The notes beneath the pieces are model-generated. The model was not told the origin of the DNA. It saw only the letters and a list, made by a program, of their open reading frames with translations, and made no database searches. Of a stretch of 64,000 nucleotides of DNA, positions 1-8,754 are shown piece by piece; within the stretch, counting starts at the first letter, position 1, and the number at the start of each line of letters is the position of its first letter. This stretch comes from Lachnospiraceae bacterium (GTDB taxonomy: Bacteria > Bacillota > Clostridia > Lachnospirales > Lachnospiraceae): positions 1 to 64,000 of the forward strand of contig JAFWCK010000049.1 of assembly GCA_017536965.1 (NCBI GenBank), written 5' to 3'. Position numbers and translations under genes: made by a program.

Positions 1-1023
1 CTGGAAACGTCTTTCCAGTGCTGCATCTTTCTCAAAGTGCTTGCGATATTCATCCAGTGTAGTCGCACCGATGATCTGAATATCACCCTTTGCCAGCGCT
101 GGTTTCAGGATATTTGCAGCATCGATTGAGCCTTCTGCTCCGCCAGCACCGATCATCGTATGGATCTCATCCATAAACAGGATGATATTTCCGTCTTCTT
201 TTACTTCGTTGATAACACGTTTCACCCGCTCTTCAAAATCACCGCGGTATTTTGACCCAGCTACCATTGCCGGAAGGTCCAGGGAAAGGATACGTTTGGA
301 TGCTACCGGTCCGACGATCTCACCTGCAACGATCTTCTGCGCAAGCGCTTCTGCAATGCTGGTTTTGCCGACTCCCGGCTCACCAACCAGACACGGATTG
401 TTTTTTGTCCGTCTGCTTAAGATCTGCACGATCCGGCTGATCTCATCTGCGCGTCCGATGATCGGATCCAGTTTGCCCATTTTAGCGGCTTCATTCAGAT
501 CCGTGCTGAAATCTTTTAAAATGCCTTCTTTTTTCTGGCCGTTGTTCTTTTTATCCGGACCCATCTCTGCTTTATGGTTTTCCGGGTTCTCGCCCATCGA
601 GCCCAAAAGTTCAGCATAGATCTTCTGTCGGTTAGCTCCCAGTCCTGTCAGAATACGGCTTGCAGCACAGTCCTCTTCTTTCAGAAGGGCCATCAGAAGA
701 TGTTCCGTTCCGACTTCCGGGATCTGATATTTTGCTGCTTCTGCTCCTGCATTTTCCAGCACATTCTCCGCTTTCGGAGAAAAGCTTTCTCCTTCATTGA
801 TAAGGACACGGGATGACGTATCAAATGCCCTCTCGATCAGTGCCATTACTGACTCTTTCGTGATCCCGTGCACGGAAAGCACTTTTTGGGAAATAGAGCC
901 GTCAATATCTGACAATCCGATCAGAAGATGTTCCGTTCCAATATACGTGTGTTTCAGCTGTACGGATGCCTCCGTTGCAGCCACAATAGCTTCCTGAGCC
1001 ATTTTAGTGAATGGTCTTTTCAT
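1..1023 (-). CDS. clpC: ATP-dependent Clp protease ATPase subunit ClpC, N-terminal part (cut by window edge)
   Basis: The first 341 residues of a ClpC-type AAA+ unfoldase, which feeds substrates to ClpP in the cytoplasm. The reading frame is open to base 1, so the gene continues to the left. The start is [10 protein letters not shown], preceded by AGGAGGTCGTAA. Two Clp_N repeats fill about residues 1-145. The first AAA+ domain follows, with Walker A GEPGVGKT near 214 and Walker B LFMDEIH near 282, and the visible part ends within ALERRFQ. A GntR regulator ends 13 bp upstream on the same strand, so the two are probably co-transcribed. No CtsR, McsA or McsB gene is next to it. ClpC is preferred over ClpB because of the N-terminal sequence, the lack of a long middle coiled coil before the visible end, and the presence of a separate clpB in the window. 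Confidence 0.95.
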   Translation of the reverse strand, partial: MKRPFTKMAQEAIVAATEASVQLKHTYIGTEHLLIGLSDIDGSISQKVLSVHGITKESVMALIERAFDTSSRVLINEGESFSPKAENVLENAGAEAAKYQIPEVGTEHLLMALLKEEDCAASRILTGLGANRQKIYAELLGSMGENPENHKAEMGPDKKNNGQKKEGILKDFSTDLNEAAKMGKLDPIIGRADEISRIVQILSRRTKNNPCLVGEPGVGKTSIAEALAQKIVAGEIVGPVASKRILSLDLPAMVAGSKYRGDFEERVKRVINEVKEDGNIILFMDEIHTMIGAGGAEGSIDAANILKPALAKGDIQIIGATTLDEYRKHFEKDAALERRFQ

Positions 1024-1036
1024 TTACGACCTCCTA

Positions 1037-1405
1037 TTAGCTTAACTCGTCGTAGAGCTGGTCTACGATTCCTTTTACTTCTTCTTTGGAAAGACCTTTA
1101 CAGATACCCCTTGCTATAAGCGGGCGCAGATAGGCTTTCATTTTTGCCATAGAATCCAGTTTATCTATGTCTACTGCAACCACAGCTCCTCTGCGGCGGT
1201 CCACCTTCAGGAACCCATCCTGCCGCAGGGTGGAATAAGCTTTGTTGACAGTATGCATATTAACGCCGATTTTATCAGCCAGTGCCCGGACAGAAGGAAG
1301 TGACTCCCCCTCCTTGAGCTGGGAAGTTGCTATGGCCACAAAGATCTGATTCCGAAGCTGGATATAGATGGCTTCGTCACTGTTAAAATCTATTTCTACT
1401 AACAT
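1037..1405 (-). CDS. GntR-family transcriptional regulator (YtrA-like)
   Basis: A 122-residue DNA-binding protein. About residues 10-75 form the GntR winged helix, with the typical stretches LPSVRALADKIGVN and VNKAYSTLRQDGF. The rest is a short helical tail with no ligand-binding FCD or UTRA domain, which is the YtrA-type layout. The ATG at 1403-1405 has an AGAGG site 8 bp upstream. The gene lies directly before clpC, with 13 bp between them, and its own promoter overlaps a perfect palindrome. I infer that it represses itself and clpC, taking the place CtsR has in many Firmicutes. The family call is secure; the regulatory role is inferred from position. Confidence 0.9.
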   Translation of the reverse strand: MLVEIDFNSDEAIYIQLRNQIFVAIATSQLKEGESLPSVRALADKIGVNMHTVNKAYSTLRQDGFLKVDRRRGAVVAVDIDKLDSMAKMKAYLRPLIARGICKGLSKEEVKGIVDQLYDELS

Positions 1406-1426
1406 AGCAAAGACCTCTCGTTCTAA

Positions 1427-1466
1427 TTGTTATACTTATGATATAACAACTATCCCGAGAAGTCAA
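1427..1466 (-). promoter_or_regulatory. Promoter of the GntR regulator-clpC unit with overlapping palindromic operator
   Basis: On the minus strand a -35 TTGACT (1461-1466) is followed after 17 bp by -10 TATCAT (1438-1443). A perfect 8-bp inverted repeat, TTGTTATA at 1427-1434 and TATAACAA at 1442-1449 with a 7-bp gap, covers the -10 box. This placement fits autorepression by the GntR protein encoded just downstream. No CtsR heptad repeat or CIRCE element is present. Confidence 0.7.
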
Positions 1467-1502
1467 TGTGTCGTTTCGTTCTTTTGTTAATTTTGCGCCA
1501 GA

Positions 1503-1955
1503 TTAAGCTTCTTTGTCGTCTTCGTCTTTGATATCCGGATCCACTTCATCGATGATATGTGCATATTCATCGACTTCCTCGGCATTATCTCCAACTTTCT
1601 CCATGAATTCTTTTGCTTTTGCTTCTACTGCATCGCCGAATTCTTTTGCTTTTTCTCCGGCTGCCTCGCCAAATTCTTTCGCTTTTACTCCAGCAGCATC
1701 ACCGAACTCTTTTGCCTTGTCCAGTGCGTTGTCGCCAAATTCTTTTGCCTTTTCTGTAAAAGAATCGAATTTTTCTTTTGCCTGTTTTACCTGGTCAGAG
1801 TTTTTGAACTCCTCAAATTTATCTTTTGCCTCATCAATTTTGCCGCTCTCTTCCAGCTTTTGGTAAGCTTCTCTGCCGGCAGCATAGATTCTGAGAGGAG
1901 CCACAACGATCTCTGCCGCAAGATTCATTAAAGCATCTTTTGTTTTTTTATCCAT
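1503..1955 (-). CDS. Small charged protein with 11-residue LEA-like repeats
   Basis: A 150-residue protein without signal peptide. Residues 1-30 are moderately hydrophobic. About residues 69-123 hold five consecutive 11-residue repeats that start with KAKEF or KAKEFG, a pattern seen in group 3 LEA and related amphipathic-helix proteins. The tail is strongly acidic (VDPDIKDEDDKEA). The first part weakly resembles phasin or apolipoprotein-like helical proteins. The start has AGGAGG 8 bp upstream and its own promoter. The gene stands between clpC-gntR and an ABC importer with no evident link to either. A role in stress protection or membrane or polymer surface binding is possible but only inferred; I do not recognise a named family. 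Confidence 0.8.
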   Translation of the reverse strand: MDKKTKDALMNLAAEIVVAPLRIYAAGREAYQKLEESGKIDEAKDKFEEFKNSDQVKQAKEKFDSFTEKAKEFGDNALDKAKEFGDAAGVKAKEFGEAAGEKAKEFGDAVEAKAKEFMEKVGDNAEEVDEYAHIIDEVDPDIKDEDDKEA

Positions 1956-1979
1956 AGCAACTACCTCCTTATCAGATTG

Positions 1980-2009
1980 ATTTTACCTTATTCGGCAAAA
2001 CGATGTCAA
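1980..2009 (-). promoter_or_regulatory. Promoter of the LEA-like protein gene
   Basis: The minus strand shows -35 TTGACA (2004-2009), an 18-bp spacer and -10 TAAAAT (1980-1985), about 25 bp before the start codon. It lies just after the stop of the ABC permease gene, so the small gene can be transcribed separately from the importer operon. Confidence 0.65.
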
Positions 2010-2019
2010 TCGGGAATGC

Positions 2020-3021
2020 TTATACCTTTTGCCGCTTCGCCATCTTCATCGCTGCACGGCGGGCACTCCAGTCAAGGAAGCGTCCCTGGTTGGTTGTAAG
2101 GGCAATGAAGAAGAACAGGAACGCGCCAACGCCGATATCCTGCACAGCCGATGGAAGGCCGAGTGCAAGAACGCCTGCTTTCATCATGGAGATACAGACC
2201 GCTCCGATGAAAATGCCCCATGTAATGTTTGTGTACCGATAAAGATAGAGGCCGATGAAGACAGCCGGGAAGGCCGTAAACATCATTCCCATGTTATTGT
2301 TAAATGTCGAAGAAGCCTCAATATTTCCCTTCATGGATGCGTTGACACAGGCAGCAACGCCTAAGATCACACCGCAAAGAATGTAGGAAAGTACAACGCT
2401 CTTCGTTTCATTTACGCCTATATTATTCGCAATCGCCTGGTTGTTGCCCAGGGCTCTTACGTTATATCCGAATTTAGTGTATGTAAAAATGATCAGGAAC
2501 ACCATAAACACGACAAAGGCCAGAATATAGATCCACGGCGCTTTACCGAAAAGTGTATAAACGTTCCCGGCAAGTTTTGCTCCTTTTCCATCATTGATGA
2601 CCCTGTTCAGAGTTTCATATACCATCAGCAGACCGATACTGATCACCAGCATCGGAACGCGGATCAGAAGGTATAACCCTGCGTTGATCAGACAGAGAAT
2701 GGTTGCAACGATCACGCAGATTGCCAGCAGCCCCCAGGAACCAAGCTGAAACTTAGTAACAATAGGAGATGCAATAAAGCTTGTCGTCACACAGATGATT
2801 CCCATGGAAAAGTCCCATCTGTCATTCAGCATGTTGCATGTCATTGCCATAGCAATCAATGCACTCAAGATTCCCTGAATACAGATTGAGTTCAGACTTT
2901 TCAGGGTTCCAAATGCACTTGCCGGATTAAAGATCCGGATCAGGACAAAGAAGACCACAAAAATGGCAACCGGCCAGATCAATGTTTTCCATGTATTAGA
3001 TGCAATATGTTTCACGGTCAT
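2020..3021 (-). CDS. ABC transporter permease, sugar type (BPD_transp_2)
   Basis: A 333-residue integral membrane protein with about eight to ten hydrophobic segments. It belongs to the RbsC/YjfF-like permease family; the cytoplasmic loop around YNVRALGNNQAIANNIGVN is the conserved coupling region to the ATPase. It is the last gene of the four-gene importer operon (ATPase, permease, binding protein, permease) and would pair with the permease at 4326-5261 as a heterodimer. The start has a GAGGG site 7-8 bp upstream. A 97-bp gap with a GC-rich hairpin separates it from the binding protein gene. The substrate cannot be read from the sequence. Confidence 0.88.
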   Translation of the reverse strand: MTVKHIASNTWKTLIWPVAIFVVFFVLIRIFNPASAFGTLKSLNSICIQGILSALIAMAMTCNMLNDRWDFSMGIICVTTSFIASPIVTKFQLGSWGLLAICVIVATILCLINAGLYLLIRVPMLVISIGLLMVYETLNRVINDGKGAKLAGNVYTLFGKAPWIYILAFVVFMVFLIIFTYTKFGYNVRALGNNQAIANNIGVNETKSVVLSYILCGVILGVAACVNASMKGNIEASSTFNNNMGMMFTAFPAVFIGLYLYRYTNITWGIFIGAVCISMMKAGVLALGLPSAVQDIGVGAFLFFFIALTTNQGRFLDWSARRAAMKMAKRQKV

Positions 3022-3046
3022 AACAAAACCCTCTTAAATGTTGTTG

Positions 3047-3072
3047 CAGCGCCCGCCCGAAGACGGGCGCTG
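3047..3072 (-). other. Intercistronic GC-rich hairpin between binding-protein and permease genes
   Basis: CAGCGCCCG (3047-3055) pairs with CGGGCGCTG (3064-3072). No T-run follows on the minus strand, so it is not a good intrinsic terminator. Such hairpins after a solute-binding protein gene often protect the upstream mRNA from decay; that role is inferred here. Confidence 0.5.
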
Positions 3073-3118
3073 TAATCTTTTTTAATTGTGCCTTTGCACG
3101 ATTTGAAATGATCGCAGA

Positions 3119-4258
3119 TTATTTACCTGCTCTTGCTCTCAGATCCTCTAATGAGAATTTCTGAGCGAATTCTTTCACTGCTTCAAAAGTTGCATCTGGT
3201 CCGATGAACTGCTGCAGTTCTTCATATGTATAAGGTGGGTGATCTGCGGAGCAAAGTGCAACAGCATCCTCATACTCCTCCGGAGTCTTGCAAAGGATGT
3301 AGGACATCTGGATAGAAGGTGCAGAACCGTCAGCCTGGCTCAGTCTGTTTCCTGTCATAGCATTGTAGAGAAGCAGGAAAGCGATAGCAGAGTCAGCACA
3401 GGTTCCTGTTACAAGGTAGTTCACTGTTCCATCTTTGAATGCTTCCAGAGCGCCTTCACCCGGCTCATAGCAGTTCAGAAGAACTTTGTCAGCAAGGCCT
3501 GCATCAGTCAGCGGCTGATATACAGTAGAGATCGTCTCAACAGAAGAGAAGATTGCATCTACTTCCGGATGCTGGTCAACAATGTTCTTTGCTGCGCCGG
3601 CTTTATCAAAGTCTAAACCTTCTGTAACAATGGTAACTCCAGGTGCCTTCTCGAAAACAGCCTTTGCTGCCTCAAGACGGAGATCCATCTGAGAGGAAAG
3701 ACCAAATGGGAATCCGTGAAGAGCAACATTCTTTGCGCCTTTGTCAATCATATCCTGAGCGATTGCAGAAGCAGTAACTGTCTCATCTTCCCAAACTTCA
3801 CCTGCGAAATACGGATTATCCTTGATCTCGTCATAGCCAGTGTTATCTCTGGTGCTGATCGGGTCATTGGAAGTAGCGATATACATTCCGTACTGCTCGC
3901 AGATATCAACCAGTTCCGGCATGATCGTGCCAGGATGCAGATTTAAGATTCCGCTGTATCCAGCAGCACCAAAGTTCTGGACATCCTCTTTTGTTACGCT
4001 AGGGTCGGTTCCGCCGATAGCGGTATCGATCTCAACGCCAAGTGCATCAGCAATAACCTTGACAGATGCTACAATGTCTTTAGCCCACTGGCTGGAGTCG
4101 TCGTAAAGAATAATACCGACTTTCAGCTTTCCATCTGTTGGAGCAGGAGCTGCGCCGCCGCTTCCGGCTGGTTTGTCTCCGCCGCCTGAGCTACCACATG
4201 CAGCAAGAATGCCAACGCACATTGCTAATACAGTGATCATTGCAATAATTTTTTTCAT
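3119..4258 (-). CDS. ABC transporter substrate-binding lipoprotein, periplasmic-binding type 4 fold
   Basis: A 379-residue extracellular binding protein. The signal peptide ends in the lipobox LAAC with the lipidated Cys at about residue 21, followed by a Gly/Ser/Pro-rich linker. The body resembles Peripla_BP_4 sugar-binding proteins: GIILYDDSSQWAKDI starts the first lobe, and GAKNVALHGFP and the VDAIFSSVET stretch lie in the second. The protein sits third in the operon, between the two permeases. The start has GGAGAAAAAGC before ATG. Its fold suggests a sugar, autoinducer-like molecule or similar small solute, but no residue pattern lets me name the ligand. Confidence 0.88.
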   Translation of the reverse strand: MKKIIAMITVLAMCVGILAACGSSGGGDKPAGSGGAAPAPTDGKLKVGIILYDDSSQWAKDIVASVKVIADALGVEIDTAIGGTDPSVTKEDVQNFGAAGYSGILNLHPGTIMPELVDICEQYGMYIATSNDPISTRDNTGYDEIKDNPYFAGEVWEDETVTASAIAQDMIDKGAKNVALHGFPFGLSSQMDLRLEAAKAVFEKAPGVTIVTEGLDFDKAGAAKNIVDQHPEVDAIFSSVETISTVYQPLTDAGLADKVLLNCYEPGEGALEAFKDGTVNYLVTGTCADSAIAFLLLYNAMTGNRLSQADGSAPSIQMSYILCKTPEEYEDAVALCSADHPPYTYEELQQFIGPDATFEAVKEFAQKFSLEDLRARAGK

Positions 4259-4325
4259 GCTTTTTCTCCTTCTTTTGTTTTACTAGTCTGTAAAATTATT
4301 AAATCATACGATGTATGTTTTAATG

Positions 4326-5261
4326 CTATCTTGCCAGTAATCCCTTTCGGTTCGTCTTATAAGTAAAGAGGATTACGATCAGGAATACGATACCGACAAC
4401 AAAGTCGCTCCATTTGCTTGGAACTCCGATAATTACAAGTCCGTTCACCAGAAGCACAACGATGACTGCACCAATGATCGGAGCACGCACAGAACTTCTC
4501 ATGCCGCCATTTAAGCTCATACCACCAAGGACGATTGCGATGATGACATCCATCTCGTAGCCGGAACCATCCAGGGTTGCTACCATACGTGTACTAGCCA
4601 TGGTAAAGAATGCGGCAATGCCCACCAGAATGGCACAGATCAGGTAGGCCAGCAGTCTTGTCTTATCGATTTCAATACCGGACTGTCTTGCAGCCACTGC
4701 GTTTTCACCGATTGCTCTGTTGCGTTTGCCAAGAGGCGTCTTAGTCATCAACAGATAAGAAACAACGATGATCACTACAAGTACAATGACCTTGATCACC
4801 CAGTTATCAGCTGCCTTGATCTCTCTTGGCAGAGAGATGTTTCCGTTGGAAATGGTCGTTACAATACCTCTGGTTATGAACTGCATACAAAGGGATGTGA
4901 TAAATGCCGGCAGATTCAGTTTGACAGTTACGACTCCCATGATCATATAGCAGACGATGGAAACGATGATACAAAGCGGAAGCACCAGCCATGCGCTGAA
5001 TCCGGCTTTCAGCAGAAGCATGCCGGAGCTCATCATGGAAAGGCCGAAAATACCGCCGACTGCAAGGTCAAATCCGCCATGGGCATAAAGGAAAGAACAG
5101 CCAATGGATAAAATAACGATCGTATAAGACTGATCCAGAATATTATTCAGGTTTCCTTTTGCAAAGATCCTTCCGCCAGAAACGATCGCAAGTACAACGA
5201 CAACCAGTATCAGGCCGACAAAAGGAAGTATATTTCTTACGTTTCTCTTTATAAACTGCAT
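4326..5261 (-). CDS. ABC transporter permease, sugar type (BPD_transp_2)
   Basis: A 311-residue membrane protein of the RbsC-like family with about eight hydrophobic helices. The conserved loop around KRNRAIGENAVAARQSGI is the contact site for the ATPase, and the segment GGMSLNGGMRSSVRAPIIG matches the glycine-rich helix common in this family. The start is 12 bp after the ATPase gene stop and has GGGAGGAATACA before ATG. It probably forms the membrane channel together with the permease at 2020-3021. Confidence 0.88.
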   Translation of the reverse strand: MQFIKRNVRNILPFVGLILVVVVLAIVSGGRIFAKGNLNNILDQSYTIVILSIGCSFLYAHGGFDLAVGGIFGLSMMSSGMLLLKAGFSAWLVLPLCIIVSIVCYMIMGVVTVKLNLPAFITSLCMQFITRGIVTTISNGNISLPREIKAADNWVIKVIVLVVIIVVSYLLMTKTPLGKRNRAIGENAVAARQSGIEIDKTRLLAYLICAILVGIAAFFTMASTRMVATLDGSGYEMDVIIAIVLGGMSLNGGMRSSVRAPIIGAVIVVLLVNGLVIIGVPSKWSDFVVGIVFLIVILFTYKTNRKGLLAR

Positions 5262-5273
5262 TGTATTCCTCCC

Positions 5274-6770
5274 TTAAATCATGTAATCGATAAGTGTGTG
5301 TTCACTGATGTCGCTGCTCCGCATAAATTCGCCCGATGCTGCCCCATCCTTCATGATCAGGATGCGGTCACTCATTCCGATGATCTCCGCAAGCTCTTCA
5401 GAAATAAGGATAATGGACTTTCCTTCTTTCTTCAGCGAATACATCAACTGATACATTGCCTGTTTTACGCCAATATCTACACCACGGGTCGGGCAGTCCA
5501 AAATCAGGATATCTGATTTATTCCCGATCCATCGTCCGAAAACAACTTTCTGTTTATTACCACCGGAAAGACTGTTTACACTCTGATTGATGCTTGCGCA
5601 TTTGATAGATAAGAGTTCTCTTTGTTCTTCTACCAGTTTTCTTTCATCACGTGAGAAAACCAGTCCTGCCTTAGAAAGGTCTTTCAAAGATGGAAGCTCA
5701 ATATTTTCCGCAACCGTTGCAGTGATCATCAAAGATTCCTGGTCACGGTTTTTGGAGATGTAGCCGACACGGTGTTTGGTTGCAACACTTGGCTGCGTGA
5801 TCTCTGTTCCATCTCCCAGTTTGACATGTCCCTGCAAAGGTTTTTCAATACCAAATGCAAGCCGGCCAACTTCATGCATGCCGCATTCTGAAAGACCGCC
5901 GATTCCTAAGATCTCCCCTTTATGCAGCTGAAGATTAAAGCCTTTTAACTGCCGTCCGTCAAAAACATCCTTTAATTCCAGAACGACTTCTTCGCCATAA
6001 CTTGGATCATAATCACTTCTGTAATAGTCACCTACCAGCTCACGTCCGACCATCAAAGATTTGATCAGTTCCGGCTCCATGCGTTCTTTTTCCAGCGTAT
6101 CGATCAGGACACCGTCTCGAAGCACGGTGAGCGCTGTGCAGTGTTCCAGGATCTCATCCAGGTCGTGCGAGATAAAGATGACGCCTTTTCCTTCTTCTGC
6201 CATGCGGTTGCAAAGATTGTATACGATATCACGTCCGCGCTGGGAAAGTGCAGTCGTGGTCTCATCGACAACCAGAATCGTTGGCTCGTCATACATTGCT
6301 CTTGCAATCTCGACAAGCTTACGGTCTTCAAAATTCAGGGAATCAATTGGGGCTTTCGGATCAATGTCATCCACACCCAGCTTTAAAAGAACTTCCTTTG
6401 CAGCTTTATACATCGCCTTGCGATTAACAAACCCGCCTTTTGTAAACAATTTTTCTTTTCCGATAAAGATATTATCGGCGACTTTAATCCCGGAGATCGT
6501 TCCCATTTCCTGGAGGATCTGCGCAAATCCTTTTTTCTGTGCATCGACCATGCTGGTTGGATGATATGGCTCACCCTTCAGGTACAGCTCCCCGCTGTCA
6601 CAGCCATAAATACCTCCGCAGATGGAGCACAAGGTGGATTTTCCTGAACCATTCTCTCCGATCAGACCGCGGATCTCTCCGGCATACAAAGTGAAGTCAA
6701 CGCCCTGCAGCGCCTTGGTCGGTCCGAAGGTTTTTACGATTTTTTCAGCCCGCAATAATTCCGTAGACAT
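5274..6770 (-). CDS. Sugar-type ABC transporter ATPase with two nucleotide-binding domains
   Basis: A 498-residue RbsA/MglA-like protein. The start is taken at MSTELLRAEK (ATG at 6768-6770, GGAGGTAACC upstream), not at the longer in-frame alternative at 6866. Domain 1 has Walker A GENGSGKS near 38-45 and a Walker B with catalytic Glu in VVDETTTALS, but no canonical LSGGQ. Domain 2 has a degenerate Walker A (GLSECGMHEV), a full signature LSGGNKQK and a Walker B reading LDCPTRGVD, in which Cys replaces the usual Glu. This asymmetry, with one productive ATP site, is common in the family, although the Cys is unusual. It is the first gene of the importer operon and energises the two permeases. Confidence 0.9.
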   Translation of the reverse strand: MSTELLRAEKIVKTFGPTKALQGVDFTLYAGEIRGLIGENGSGKSTLCSICGGIYGCDSGELYLKGEPYHPTSMVDAQKKGFAQILQEMGTISGIKVADNIFIGKEKLFTKGGFVNRKAMYKAAKEVLLKLGVDDIDPKAPIDSLNFEDRKLVEIARAMYDEPTILVVDETTTALSQRGRDIVYNLCNRMAEEGKGVIFISHDLDEILEHCTALTVLRDGVLIDTLEKERMEPELIKSLMVGRELVGDYYRSDYDPSYGEEVVLELKDVFDGRQLKGFNLQLHKGEILGIGGLSECGMHEVGRLAFGIEKPLQGHVKLGDGTEITQPSVATKHRVGYISKNRDQESLMITATVAENIELPSLKDLSKAGLVFSRDERKLVEEQRELLSIKCASINQSVNSLSGGNKQKVVFGRWIGNKSDILILDCPTRGVDIGVKQAMYQLMYSLKKEGKSIILISEELAEIIGMSDRILIMKDGAASGEFMRSSDISEHTLIDYMI

Positions 6771-6803
6771 GGTTACCTCCTTAGAGCATTCAAATCTTGG
6801 CTC

Positions 6804-6832
6804 ATTATATCTTCCCAATATAGTAAAGTAAA
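6804..6832 (-). promoter_or_regulatory. Promoter of the ABC importer operon
   Basis: Minus-strand -10 TATAAT (6804-6809) is preceded by a 17-bp spacer and a weak -35 TTTACT (6827-6832). It is about 34 bp before the ATPase start codon. The region further upstream is A/T rich and leads to the terminator of the symporter gene. Confidence 0.6.
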
Positions 6833-6907
6833 CAAAGAAACGCCTGCAGAAAGAAGATAATTCCACCCTATTTGTTGCTTAAAAGAATAAAAGAAGAAAA
6901 ATGTACG

Positions 6908-6947
6908 AAAAAACAGCCTGTCTGCTAATTGGGCAGACAGGCTGTTT
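6908..6947 (-). terminator. Intrinsic terminator after the AGCS symporter gene
   Basis: A perfect 15-bp stem: AAACAGCCTGTCTGC at 6911-6925 pairs with 6933-6947 across a 7-nt loop. On the minus strand it is followed by a run of six T. It lies just after the symporter stop at 6966. Confidence 0.92.
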
Positions 6948-6965
6948 ACAGATCTTACAAAATAT

Positions 6966-8432
6966 TTATGCGGCACTTCCCAGTTTTTTCTGTTTCTTCT
7001 CCTCTTTGACCTGGCGGAAGAAATCTCTGGTTTCCCGATAAACCACCGGACTGAGTACGATCAGGGCGATCAAGTTTGGAACTGCCATGAAAGCATTCAG
7101 GATATCAGCGATGTTCCAGACATCAGCCAGACTTAAGGTGGATCCAACGATAACGAAAATGACAAAGATGATTTTATAAATCGTCACGATCACTTTGTTG
7201 CCTTTGAAAATGAATTCACAGCAGCGGACACCGTACAGGGACCAGCTCATGATCGTAGAAAGAGCAAACAGGCTCAGGCAGACAGCGATAATAACAGAAC
7301 CGACGCCGCTGGAAAGGATCGAACCCAAAGCGGTAGAGACGATAGCTGCTCCGCCGGATGTTCCCCACTCAAATCCAACTCCGCCTGCATGGTAGCTGCA
7401 GAGAACGGTAAGGCAGGTCAGTGTACAGATAACGATTGTATCCATAAATACTTCAAAGATACCATAGACACCCTGTCTGACCGGATTTGTCTCCGAAGTA
7501 GATGCATGTGCGATCGGGGCAGAACCAAGACCAGCCTCATTTGAGAAGCATCCACGGCCAACGCCCTTCTTCATGGCCGTTAAGACTGTAATTCCAAAAG
7601 CACCACCCAATGCAGCACGCGGTGAGAAAGCACCCTCAAAGATCATACCGAATACTTTACCGATAAATCTTATGTCAGCAAAAATAACGATCAATGCTGC
7701 AATGATATAAACAACAGCCATAAACGGAACGATCTTTTCTGTGACCTGACCGATCACCTTAATACCGCCGATAATAACGATTGCAACAATAATAGCAACG
7801 ACGATACCTACGATCAGGTAGCTAAGCTTAAAGGTAGAGCCTAAGAACGTCAGCTGTGTAGCAGCGGTATTGCCGCCCAGAGAGTCAATTGCTGTGGAGA
7901 TGGCCTCTGCAATGGAATTAACCTGTGTTGCATTACCGATACCAAAAGCTGCAAGTCCGCCGAAAATACAGAATAAAACGGCCAGCCATGTCCATTTCTT
8001 TCCGATACCGTTACGGATATAGTACATCGGTCCTCCGACCCATTCGCCTTTTTTATTCTTCTCACGATATTTAACGGCAAGAACGACCTCGCAGAACTTG
8101 GTGCACATACCAAGAAGTGCGCTGATCCACATCCAGAAGACAGCACCCGGACCGCCAACGACCACAGCGCCTGTAACACCAACAATATTACCGGTACCTA
8201 CCGTAGCAGCCAACGCCGTGGTAAGTGCCTGGAATGGTGTCACTTCACCTTTACCGGCTTTTTTCTTTTCGAACATTTTGCCGGCGGTATTCTTCATGGA
8301 ATAACCAAATTTACGAAACTGTACAAATGCAAGTCTGATACTTAAGAAAAGTCCCGTTCCGACGAGCAGAATAAGAAGTGGATAACTCCATGCCCAATCG
8401 TCGATTACACCGATAATCTCACTAAAACTCAT
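6966..8432 (-). CDS. AGCS family sodium:alanine/glycine symporter
   Basis: A 488-residue membrane protein with about ten to eleven hydrophobic helices. Family signatures are visible: FQALTTALAATVGTGNIVGV in the first part (the region that binds amino acid and sodium in AlsT/AgcS proteins) and GCFSNEAGLGSAPIAHA near the middle. The start has GGGAGGATGAGACA before ATG. A tandem glycine riboswitch and its promoter precede the gene, so glycine is the likely physiological substrate or signal, with alanine as the alternative. The gene is monocistronic, with its own terminator. Function is secure at family level; substrate preference is inferred from the riboswitch. Confidence 0.93.
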   Translation of the reverse strand: MSFSEIIGVIDDWAWSYPLLILLVGTGLFLSIRLAFVQFRKFGYSMKNTAGKMFEKKKAGKGEVTPFQALTTALAATVGTGNIVGVTGAVVVGGPGAVFWMWISALLGMCTKFCEVVLAVKYREKNKKGEWVGGPMYYIRNGIGKKWTWLAVLFCIFGGLAAFGIGNATQVNSIAEAISTAIDSLGGNTAATQLTFLGSTFKLSYLIVGIVVAIIVAIVIIGGIKVIGQVTEKIVPFMAVVYIIAALIVIFADIRFIGKVFGMIFEGAFSPRAALGGAFGITVLTAMKKGVGRGCFSNEAGLGSAPIAHASTSETNPVRQGVYGIFEVFMDTIVICTLTCLTVLCSYHAGGVGFEWGTSGGAAIVSTALGSILSSGVGSVIIAVCLSLFALSTIMSWSLYGVRCCEFIFKGNKVIVTIYKIIFVIFVIVGSTLSLADVWNIADILNAFMAVPNLIALIVLSPVVYRETRDFFRQVKEEKKQKKLGSAA

Positions 8433-8560
8433 TGTCTCATCCTCCCTGAATTAACAAATCCTGTGACTTTTATAATACTGTCAGCTTGTATAAGAAATGA
8501 AAATGAGGATGCCCCTGAAAGTGCGTCCCCACAAATAAAACATGACCCTGAAAAGGGAAT

Positions 8561-8726
8561 GGATCTGTCCTTTTGCCTGAGAGATTAAACGAAGTTTCGT
8601 TTTTGCACCTTCGGCCTTCGCAAAAAGCGAATGTCTCCAGATTTTCATCCATCTGCAGTCTCATCCGTTTTTCGGATTCCTGAGAGTTTTACTCCTTCGG
8701 CAGGCATCAAGCCACTTTCCTGCAGA
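8561..8726 (-). ncRNA. Tandem glycine riboswitch (two aptamers) in the symporter 5' leader
   Basis: Read on the minus strand, aptamer 1 spans 8726 to 8652 and is closed by TCTGCAG/CTGCAGA. It contains GCCGAAGGAG and AAACTCTCAGG. Aptamer 2 spans about 8650 to 8561 and contains GGCCGAAGGTGC and the hallmark CTCTCAGGCAAAAGGACAGA, closed by GGAT/ATCC. These conserved words and the tandem layout are those of the glycine riboswitch (gcvT motif). The expression platform before the start at 8432 is less clear: a weak CCCT/AGGG hairpin follows at once, without a strong T-run. Confidence 0.92.
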
Positions 8727-8754
8727 CTTCATCTGACATTATTAATTTTGAAGT

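Noticed and set aside
182..619. Plus-strand open frame of 145 codons
   Set aside because: Antisense to clpC; codon pattern is that of the complementary AAA+ coding region.
1513..1931. Plus-strand open frames rich in Ser/Phe/Cys
   Set aside because: They mirror the 11-residue repeats of the minus-strand LEA-like gene and have no ribosome site.
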